Source of the DNA: Pseudoxanthomonas sp. YR558
Lineage (GTDB): Bacteria > Pseudomonadota > Gammaproteobacteria > Xanthomonadales > Xanthomonadaceae
Length of the DNA: 64,000 bases
Assembly (NCBI RefSeq): GCF_900116385.1
Contig: NZ_FPCI01000001.1
Location: 1,426,001 to 1,490,000, forward strand
Direction: 5' to 3'
Of this stretch, positions 46,501-52,674 are shown in pieces; position 1 is the stretch's first letter; the number at the start of each line of letters is the position of its first letter. Made by a program: the position numbers and the translations under genes. The notes beneath the pieces are model-generated. The model was not told the DNA's origin. It ran no database searches and was given only the letters and a program-made list of their open reading frames with translations.

Positions 46501-48388
46501 GGGCGATGTCGGCAACGAACGCCAGATCACCAACGTCGCCGCAGGCACGGAAGGCACCGACGCGGTGAATCTCGACCAGTTGAACGCGGTGGCCGAAGCG
46601 TCGGAGAACGCGACCCGTTACTTCAAGGCGAACGGTGAGGGCGATGGCAGCGATGATGCCGTCGCCACTGGCGACTACGCCACGGCCTCCGGTTCTGCTG
46701 CGCTCGCAGAGGGCGTCGGCGCAACGGCGGCCGGCTCCGGCGCGTTCGCGTTGGCAGACGGCGCAACCGCCACCGGCTTCAATGCCACCGCCACCGGTGC
46801 GAACAGCGTCGCCCATGGCGCGGGTGCGCAGGCGGGCGGCGCGGGCGCGGTCGCCATCGGCGGACAGCGTCAGCTGTTCGACGAGAACGGCGACCCGTTG
46901 CTCGACGAAGACGGCAATCCGATCTATGCGAGCACCGAAGCCACGGCGGACGATGCCACCGCCGTCGGCGCCGGCGCAGTCGCCGGCGAGGTCGGCGCGA
47001 GTGCCATGGGCGCAGGCGCGAACGCGTCCGGTGCGTATTCGTCCGCGCTCGGCACCGAGGCCAGCGCATCGGGCGTGCAAGCCACGGCGGTCGGCTTCCG
47101 CAGCGGGGCTTCCGAGGATGCGGCGACGGCGGTAGGCAGTTACAGCAGCGCCTCTGCGTTTGGCGCGTCCGCCTTCGGCTACGGCGCCGAGGCATCGCAG
47201 GAAAGTGCGACCGCCCTGGGCTTCGGGGCCGTGGCGAGCAACTACGACAGCACGGCACTGGGCTCCAATGCGATCGCCAGCGGCGACAACAGCGTGGCCG
47301 TCGGCGGCGCATTCTTCAGCTTCCTTCCCACCGAAGCCTCGGGCGATTATTCCGTCGCCGTCGGTGGCGGCGCGTATACGCCAGGCTTCAACTCGGTCGC
47401 CCTCGGCAACCTGGCCACCGCCGAAGCCGACAACAGCGTGGCCATCGGTGGCGATTCGGTCGCCGATCGGGAAGACACGGTCTCCGTCGGCAGCGCCGGC
47501 AGCGAGCGACAGGTCACCAACGTGGCGGCCGGCACCCAGGCGACCGATGCGGTGAACCTGTCGCAACTGAGTTCCGTGGCCAGTGCGATGGGCGGCGGCG
47601 CAGGGTTCTCCGGCGGCCTCTTCATCGCGCCCAGCTATACGATCCAGGGCACGTCGTACAACAACATCGGCGCGGCGTTCACGGCGGTCGATGCCAAGCT
47701 CAACCAGCTGTTCGGCATGTACGACGAACTGAGCACGGGCACCACCGCGACGAGTGGCGGCACGCCTCCCGCCCAGGCCAGCTCGGCGCGCGCGAGCGGC
47801 ACCAGCGAGACGACGTCCACCGGCACCGCCTCGACGGGCGGCGCGGGTAACGGGCCGACAGCCGGAGCCGGCGCCACTACAGACGGAGGCAATGGCGGCG
47901 CCGTCGCCAGCAGCCAGCCTGCAGTGACTGCATCGGCCGATCCTGCGGATGCGCCCGCCGCCGCCGCCGCCGCGGCCTACGCCGATGCCGGCGACGTCGC
48001 CACGCTCGAAAGCGCCCGCAGTTACGCCGACGCGGCATCCGCCGACACGCTGGCCAGCGCGAAGGCTTACGCGGACTTCCAGATCAAGGCGCTGGAGGAC
48101 GACTTCAACGCCTTCCGCGGCGACGTCGATCGCCGGTTCTCCGAACAGGATCGCCGTCTCGACAAGATGGGGGCAATGAGTTCGGCCATGCTCAACATGG
48201 CGATCAACGCCGCCGGCAGCCGCAGCCCGCGTGGTCGCATCGCGGTAGGTGCGGGCTGGCAGAACGGCGAGAACGCCCTGTCGCTGGGCTACTCGAAGCC
48301 GATCGGCGAGCGCGCATCGTTCAGCATCGGCGGTGCGTTCAGTGGCGACGAGAAGTCCGCTGGCGTGGGCTTCGGTATCGACCTGTGA
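43577..48388 (+). CDS. Trimeric autotransporter adhesin (YadA-like)
   Basis: The 1603-residue type Vc autotransporter starts with an extended signal peptide region (MNRIYSKVWNPSLGMLVVASEFARR) and signal core ending near residue 60. A very long head follows, built of 14-15-residue YadA/Hep_Hag left-handed beta-roll repeats (SxAxGxxAxAxGxxxTAxG). Stalk/neck modules with ITNVAAGTEGTDAVNLDQL recur at about residues 340, 670 and 983, and a variant VTNVAAGTQATDAVNLSQL at about 1313. Near the end a Ser/Thr/Gly/Ala spacer (about 1390-1465), a coiled coil (about 1490-1545) and a membrane anchor (GRIAVGAGWQNGENALSLGYSK...VGFGIDL) complete it. Such proteins mediate adhesion and biofilm formation. It stands on the strand opposite to the T2SS genes. 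Confidence 0.95.
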   Translation: MNRIYSKVWNPSLGMLVVASEFARRAHGVMSSGARVRARLGVTLLVSALLAGAPFGAALAHDKQKGQQQNEKPQIGTGPAYCVDARGNPIKDGRPGENAVSCGDGVDASGRHAVAVGYKSIANKSGATAVGGLAEATGVNATAVGYDSSASAQGATALGSQSNATSTNATAVGTSANATGTGASAVGTGSSASGAYASALGSASSASGAQALAAGHTSSATGIATVAIGGFANASGAFDTALGYGADASGGDSTALGSGSIATGYNSVAVGGSLLGLLPTEASGDFSTAVGGGAWAPGTNATAVGNLASASADNSVALGGDSIADREDTVSVGSAGNERQITNVAAGTEGTDAVNLDQLNAVAEASENATRYFKANGEGDGSDDAVATGDYATASGSAALAEGVGATATGSGAFALADGATATGFNATATGANSVANGAGAQAGGAGAVAIGGQRQLFDENGDPLLDEDGNPIYASTEATADDATALGAGAVAGEVGASAMGAGANASGAYSTALGTEASAAETQSTAVGFRSSAGGLASTTVGGYSNAGGDFASAFGYGADAAGSGATAVGEGASAGGDESTAVGGTTFFGLINTRASGTGGSAFGNGAWATGEYSTAIGHNSYADGDESVALGVNAVAGASNSVAIGANSWNDRDNTVSVGDIGAERQITNVAAGTEGTDAVNLDQLDAVAEASENATRYFKANGEGDGSDDAVATGDYATASGSAALAEGVGATATGSGAFALADGATATGFNATATGSNSVATGSSAEASGESSIAIGGQVDAFDADGNPITVNTVASGLGATAIGSGSLASGLGSSSFGVLSEASGEASSAFGYGSSATGAYASSFGHASGATGDYSVAIGGPADLIPGFGLLVYTQASGFSAAAFGAGAIAAGDYSLAAGSLSEASGLESTAAGFFSYAPGDYATALGAESWASGDNSTAVGFYSTALGDNSVALGANSTADRDNTVSVGDVGNERQITNVAAGTEGTDAVNLDQLNAVAEASENATRYFKANGEGDGSDDAVATGDYATASGSAALAEGVGATAAGSGAFALADGATATGFNATATGANSVAHGAGAQAGGAGAVAIGGQRQLFDENGDPLLDEDGNPIYASTEATADDATAVGAGAVAGEVGASAMGAGANASGAYSSALGTEASASGVQATAVGFRSGASEDAATAVGSYSSASAFGASAFGYGAEASQESATALGFGAVASNYDSTALGSNAIASGDNSVAVGGAFFSFLPTEASGDYSVAVGGGAYTPGFNSVALGNLATAEADNSVAIGGDSVADREDTVSVGSAGSERQVTNVAAGTQATDAVNLSQLSSVASAMGGGAGFSGGLFIAPSYTIQGTSYNNIGAAFTAVDAKLNQLFGMYDELSTGTTATSGGTPPAQASSARASGTSETTSTGTASTGGAGNGPTAGAGATTDGGNGGAVASSQPAVTASADPADAPAAAAAAAYADAGDVATLESARSYADAASADTLASAKAYADFQIKALEDDFNAFRGDVDRRFSEQDRRLDKMGAMSSAMLNMAINAAGSRSPRGRIAVGAGWQNGENALSLGYSKPIGERASFSIGGAFSGDEKSAGVGFGIDL
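44591..45093 (+). repeat. Adhesin direct repeat, copy A (about 500 bp)
   Basis: This block recurs at 46520-47022 with about a dozen differences, and its first 294 bp recur at 45581-45874. It encodes a neck module followed by head repeats and an insert with ENGDPLLDEDGNPIYAS. Confidence 0.9.
45581..45874 (+). repeat. Adhesin direct repeat, copy B (about 290 bp)
   Basis: Near-identical to the first part of copies A and C. The offset from A is 990 bp (330 codons), which preserves the frame. Confidence 0.9.
46520..47022 (+). repeat. Adhesin direct repeat, copy C (about 500 bp)
   Basis: Near-identical to copy A at an offset of 1929 bp (643 codons) and to copy B at 939 bp (313 codons), so any recombination between copies stays in frame. 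Confidence 0.9.
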
Positions 48389-48394
48389 AGGATG

Positions 48395-48425
48395 GCGGGG
48401 TCCGGCGCATACCGCCGGACCCCGC
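48395..48425. terminator. Strong hairpin between adhesin and GH43 genes
   Basis: A perfect 13-bp stem, GCGGGGTCCGGCG with CGCCGGACCCCGC and a 5-base loop, lies between convergent genes, 6 bp after the adhesin stop. T tracts are absent on both sides. Confidence 0.6.
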
Positions 48426-48436
48426 GCGTCTCGCCG

Positions 48437-50284
48437 TCAACGCACCACCACGACTTGACTGAGCGCAGACACGCCGTTCTCGTCGAAGGCTTCCACCGCC
48501 ACGTGATAGCTCACGCCGGCGCTCAATGCGCGCAACTCGAGCTGCGTGGGCTGGTCGGCGAACACCTGATACGTGGAGTTCAGCCGATCCGGCGCGATGC
48601 CCCAGCGCACGTTGTAGCCCACCGTCCCTTTCACCGGCCGCCAGCGCACGAAGGCGTTGCGCGGATCCGTATCGCGACGCACCGTCACCTGCTGCGGTGC
48701 CACCGGCACGCGACCGTCCGCGTTGCCGAACACGCGCAAGTCGCTGACGGCCAGGTTCGCGGCCCCCACGTGACCGTGCACGTAGCGCACATGGCGCGTC
48801 CGCACCGGCGCGGGCAGCTCGATGTAAGCGTTGGGACGATCGCGGCGCGGTACCGGCGTAGCCGCGAGCGGCTGCCAATGCCGGCCATCCAGTGAATGCT
48901 CCAAGGTGAACTCCGTATAGATGTCGTCGGCGTCGCCGAAGCGTCCGGATTCGTAATCGCCGAAGTTCACCTGTACCGCGCGCACGGTCTTCATGGCGCC
49001 GAGGTCCACGTCCAGCGCCTGGCCGGCCTCGTTCTTCCCCGCCACCCACAGCGTGCGCGGGTTCTCGTCGGTGACGTTGCCGGCGGCGAAACCCTCGCGT
49101 GTGCTCGAAGCCATCGCGCGCTTGCGATAGGAAAGCAGCATCCAACCAGTGAACAGCGCCTCCGGATCCGCGTTCGGACCGTCCGGAATGTAATGCGGAA
49201 AATCGCCGAAGCGCGTACTGACCGACATCTGCCCGTCTGCGCTGAAGGCGGCGGGGAACATCGCGATGCGCCGCTCGAACGTCCAGTTGCGGCCCAGCCA
49301 CGGCGTACCCGTATTCCACCAGTTGCCGTGCGCATCCTGGAACGTGGAGCCATGGCCTGCCCCTTGCACGAAGCCGCCGGGCTTGTAGCCCACCGGGTTG
49401 TACGGCGCGTACTCGAACGGCCCCAGCGGACTGTCGCCCACGTACGTGCCGGTGGCGTAGGCGTTGTGCTCGGTACCGGGCGCGCCGTATTGCAGGTAGT
49501 AACGGCCGCCCACCTTCGTCATCCACGCGCCTTCCATGTAATTGCCCACGGGCTCACCGTCGGGGAAGAACGCGCCGCGATGATCCTGGCCGAAGCGCTC
49601 CCAGCCATGCTTCCTAGGATCGAGCGCGAGCAACGCGCGCGGCGTGCCGAGGTAGCGCATGCCCTTCGACATGTCGAGCTCGATGCCGTACAGCGGAAAC
49701 GTGTCGGACGAACCCCAGTAGAGATACCAGCGTCCGTCATCGTCCTTGAAGAACGCGGGGTCCCAGGGCCCGGGCGGAATCTTGTCCGGCTGCGGATCGC
49801 CGTTGTGCCAACCCGGCAGACCGACGTCGCGGCCTGGCGGCACCGCATTCGGCAGTTCCGGCAGCATGCGGGTGAGAAAATCGAAGCGACCCTTCGCCGG
49901 ATCGCGCGAGACCAGTACTGCGCCCGGCGAAAACAGCGAACGCATCAGGATCAGGCGGTCGCCATCGGAGATCACCGCCGGCGCCACCATGCTGTCGAAC
50001 GGCCAGCGGCTCGGCGAGATGAACTCCCAGTCCACCAGGTTGGTGGAGCGCCAATAGCCGTCAGCCAACGTCTGGAACAGGTAGTACGCATCGCCATGCC
50101 GGACCACGACCGGATCGGCACCGGTGCGGTAGGAAATGCCGCGGCTTTCCTGTTCGAAGTTGTAGCGGTAATCGATGTCGATGGGATTGGCGTAGGTGCG
50201 CCGTTCCGCCCCCACAGCAAGGCCGGTCATCGCCAGCAGCGCACATGCCAACCAAGCCTTGCCGGCCTGTCGGAACTCGTCCAT
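48437..50284 (-). CDS. Secreted GH43-like glycoside hydrolase with discoidin and fibronectin-III domains
   Basis: The 615-residue exported protein has a signal peptide (residues 1 to about 25), a five-bladed propeller of GH43 type (about 30-370) with candidate catalytic acids in GADPVVVRHGDAYYLF, GPWDPAFFKDDDGRWYLYWG and NYMEGAWMTKVGGRYYLQYG, an F5/8C discoidin-like carbohydrate-binding domain (about 380-515, GQALDVDLGAMKTVRAVQVNFGD), and a C-terminal FnIII domain. GH43 enzymes act on arabinans, xylans and related plant glycans, a usual T2SS cargo. The ATG at 50284 follows a GGGGGCGGG site; a LacI-type operator lies just upstream. Confidence 0.88.
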   Translation of the reverse strand: MDEFRQAGKAWLACALLAMTGLAVGAERRTYANPIDIDYRYNFEQESRGISYRTGADPVVVRHGDAYYLFQTLADGYWRSTNLVDWEFISPSRWPFDSMVAPAVISDGDRLILMRSLFSPGAVLVSRDPAKGRFDFLTRMLPELPNAVPPGRDVGLPGWHNGDPQPDKIPPGPWDPAFFKDDDGRWYLYWGSSDTFPLYGIELDMSKGMRYLGTPRALLALDPRKHGWERFGQDHRGAFFPDGEPVGNYMEGAWMTKVGGRYYLQYGAPGTEHNAYATGTYVGDSPLGPFEYAPYNPVGYKPGGFVQGAGHGSTFQDAHGNWWNTGTPWLGRNWTFERRIAMFPAAFSADGQMSVSTRFGDFPHYIPDGPNADPEALFTGWMLLSYRKRAMASSTREGFAAGNVTDENPRTLWVAGKNEAGQALDVDLGAMKTVRAVQVNFGDYESGRFGDADDIYTEFTLEHSLDGRHWQPLAATPVPRRDRPNAYIELPAPVRTRHVRYVHGHVGAANLAVSDLRVFGNADGRVPVAPQQVTVRRDTDPRNAFVRWRPVKGTVGYNVRWGIAPDRLNSTYQVFADQPTQLELRALSAGVSYHVAVEAFDENGVSALSQVVVVR

Positions 50285-50292
50285 CCCGCCCC

Positions 50293-50310
50293 CATGTAAC
50301 CGTTTACATG
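50293..50310 (-). promoter_or_regulatory. LacI-family operator upstream of GH43 gene
   Basis: CATGTAACCGTTTACATG is a near-perfect palindrome with a central CpG, the hallmark of LacI-family operators, 9 bp before the GH43 start. The half-sites TGTAAnC/GTTTACA match well. The regulator is not in the window. Confidence 0.65.
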
Positions 50311-50380
50311 GCGCCAGTGTTGCCGAGGCGGGGAGCACTGGAAAGCCGCACTGCAGCGAACGCTTCCCCAAGATGCGAAA

Positions 50381-50400
50381 AGCCCGGCATGCGCCGGGCT
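50381..50400 (-). terminator. Terminator behind the gspE-linked small gene
   Basis: AGCCCGGC, loop ATGC, GCCGGGCT; on the minus strand it runs into CTTTTCGC. It lies 31 bp after the 149-residue protein's stop, so it ends the gspE transcript. Confidence 0.78.
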
Positions 50401-50430
50401 TCTGCATTCAGTGACGAGAGGACAGGCCGC

Positions 50431-50880
50431 TCAGTCGCAGTCCATGCGCCCTTTCGGCAGCACCCGCGGATTGCCCATCGCGAACTGGGTGATCGGCCGC
50501 TCCCACATTTCGAACGAAGACACGCCCGGAGTCACCCCGCAGGTGCTGGCGTACTCAAACCGCTCGCCGTCGGTGGAAACGTACAAGTCGAACTTGATCG
50601 CCTCCGGCAACGCGCTGGAGACCATCAGCGTGGTCTGCGCCGCATCGCCACTGCGGGTGCCGCGCAGGTTGCCGCCGCCCTCGCCTGCCGGCGCCCACGA
50701 CGCGACCTTGCCATCGGCGACCTCCACCTGCAGCGCTAGCACCGGGGAACCGCTGCCGATCGCGAAACCCTGTGGCAGTTCCGCGCGTGTGAGCGTGCGC
50801 GGGACCTTGTCCTTCGCGGAGGCAGGCAGTATCGCCAGCATGGCCGCCATCAGGCATGCACGCATCACGATCTTCGTCAT
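50431..50880 (-). CDS. Small exported protein of unknown function, coupled to gspE
   Basis: I do not recognise this 149-residue protein. It has a signal peptide (MTKIVMRACLMAAMLAILPASA, cut after ASA) and a beta-rich mature domain containing FAIGSGSPVLALQVEVADGKVASW and KFDLYVSTDGERFEYASTCG, with two cysteines toward the end (TCGVTP, MDCD) that may pair. It begins 3 bp after the gspE stop, with its GAGGAGGGG ribosome-binding site inside the gspE end, and a terminator follows, so it shares the gspE message. A link to secretion is possible but unproven. Confidence 0.78.
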   Translation of the reverse strand: MTKIVMRACLMAAMLAILPASAKDKVPRTLTRAELPQGFAIGSGSPVLALQVEVADGKVASWAPAGEGGGNLRGTRSGDAAQTTLMVSSALPEAIKFDLYVSTDGERFEYASTCGVTPGVSSFEMWERPITQFAMGNPRVLPKGRMDCD

Positions 50881-50883
50881 GGC

Positions 50884-52596
50884 TCACCCCTCCTCGGTAA
50901 CGCGCAGCACTTCCTCGATGGTGGTCTCGCCGGCCAACGCCTTCGCGATGCCGTCTTCGTACATCGTGCGCATGCCGGACACGCGCGCAAGCTGTTCGAT
51001 CTCACCCATGCCCGCGTGTCGCATCACGGCACGGCGGATCTCGTCGTTCATGACCAGGAATTCCATAATGGTCGTGCGGCCCAGATACCCCGTGGGCGCT
51101 GCAGCCGAAGCGCGCGGACGGAACAGGAAGATCTCGCCCTCGGGCTGGTAGCGGCGCAGGCCGAACTTCTCGATTTCCTCCGGCGAGGCCGGATAGCGCT
51201 CAGCATGCGACAGCTCCAGCCGACGCACCAGGCGCTGGGCAAGGATGCCGTTGACGGTGGAGGTGAGCAGGTAGTCCTCCACGCCCATGTCGAGCAGGCG
51301 GGTGATGCCGCCCGACGCGTTGTTGGTATGCAGCGTGGACAGCACCAGGTGGCCTGTCAGCGCGGACTGGATCGCAATGCGCGCGGTTTCCAGGTCGCGC
51401 ATTTCGCCGATCATGATGATGTCCGGATCCTGGCGGACGATGCTGCGCAGCGCGCTGGCGAAATCCAGGCCGATCTGAGGCTTGGCCTGGATCTGGTTGA
51501 TGCCCTCGATCTGGTATTCGACCGGATCCTCGACGGTGATGATCTTCACGTCGCTGGTGTTGAGCTTGCTCAGCGCCGTGTACAGCGTGGTCGTCTTGCC
51601 CGAGCCGGTAGGGCCGGTGACCAGCAGGATGCCGTGCGGCTGCTCCAGCACCTTCTGGAACTGCGGCAGGAACGCGTCGGTGAAGCCCAACCGCTTGAAG
51701 TCGAAGACCACGGTTTCGCGGTCGAGCAGGCGCATCACCACGCTTTCGCCGTGCGCGGTGGGCACGGTGGATACGCGCAGGTCGAGCTCCTTGCCCTGCA
51801 CGCGCAGCATGATGCGACCGTCCTGCGGCAGTCGGCGCTCCGCGATGTTGAGCTTGGCCATGATCTTCACGCGGCTGATCACCGCCGCGGTGAGGTTGGC
51901 CGGCGGGCTTTCGCCTTCTTCCAGCACGCCGTCGATGCGATAGCGCACCTTCAGCCGGTTTTCGAACGGTTCGATGTGGATATCCGACGCGCGCAATTCG
52001 ACGGCGCGCTGGATCACCAGATTGACCAGGCGGATGACCGGCGCCTCGGAGGCGAGATCGCGCAAGTGCTCCACGTCATCCAGATCGGCGGTGGCGTCGC
52101 CATCGGCGTTTTCGACGATGGCGCCCATCGCGCTGCGACCTTGGCCGTAGTAACGCTCGATCAGGTCATCGATCTCCGAACGCAACGCCACGCGCGGGCG
52201 CACCGCGCGGCCGGTGGCCAGGCGCACGGCATCCAGCGCATAGGCGTCCTGCGGGTCGGCCATCAGCACGTCCACGTGGTATTCGCCCTCGCCCACCGGG
52301 CACACGTGGAACTGCTTCATGAAGCGCTGCGACAGTGCCACCGATTCCGGCGGCGCGTCCGGCGCGTCCTTCGCGCTGACCAGCGGCAGGTCGAGCACCT
52401 CGGCCGTGGTCTCGGCGTGGTCGCGCTCGGACACCAGGCCCAAGCGCGACAGCAGCGCGAGCAGGCTGCCGCCGGTTTCTTCCTGCAGGCGGCGCGCACG
52501 CGCCAAGTCGGTCTCCTTCAGCCGTCCACGCGCAAGCAGCGCGGCGACGATGCGCTCGTCGGCGGAAAGCGAGGGGTCGGACACGGCTGCGTTCAC
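50884..52596 (-). CDS. gspE: Type II secretion ATPase GspE (XpsE)
   Basis: The 570-residue cytoplasmic ATPase powers the T2SS platform. The N-terminal half holds the GspL-binding MshEN/N1-like domain; Walker A GPTGSGKTT is at about residues 328-336, the Asp box follows (TVEDPVEYQIEGI), and Walker B DIIMIGEMRD is at about 392-401, with the His box STLHTNNA. The zinc-binding tetracysteine segment of many GspE proteins is absent: the region about 455-500 has LELSHAERY and RASAAAPTGYLG with no cysteine. The GTG at 52596 was chosen because AGGAGG stands 5 bp upstream; an in-frame TTG further up is unlikely. It is separated from gspF by about 9.8 kb. Confidence 0.94.
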   Translation of the reverse strand: MNAAVSDPSLSADERIVAALLARGRLKETDLARARRLQEETGGSLLALLSRLGLVSERDHAETTAEVLDLPLVSAKDAPDAPPESVALSQRFMKQFHVCPVGEGEYHVDVLMADPQDAYALDAVRLATGRAVRPRVALRSEIDDLIERYYGQGRSAMGAIVENADGDATADLDDVEHLRDLASEAPVIRLVNLVIQRAVELRASDIHIEPFENRLKVRYRIDGVLEEGESPPANLTAAVISRVKIMAKLNIAERRLPQDGRIMLRVQGKELDLRVSTVPTAHGESVVMRLLDRETVVFDFKRLGFTDAFLPQFQKVLEQPHGILLVTGPTGSGKTTTLYTALSKLNTSDVKIITVEDPVEYQIEGINQIQAKPQIGLDFASALRSIVRQDPDIIMIGEMRDLETARIAIQSALTGHLVLSTLHTNNASGGITRLLDMGVEDYLLTSTVNGILAQRLVRRLELSHAERYPASPEEIEKFGLRRYQPEGEIFLFRPRASAAAPTGYLGRTTIMEFLVMNDEIRRAVMRHAGMGEIEQLARVSGMRTMYEDGIAKALAGETTIEEVLRVTEEG

Positions 52597-52674
52597 GGAG
52601 GCCTCCTGGAAGGCCCGGACTGTATCAGGTGATGCGTTCAACCGGCGTGCCCCGCATCGCCGCGGGCCACAGGT

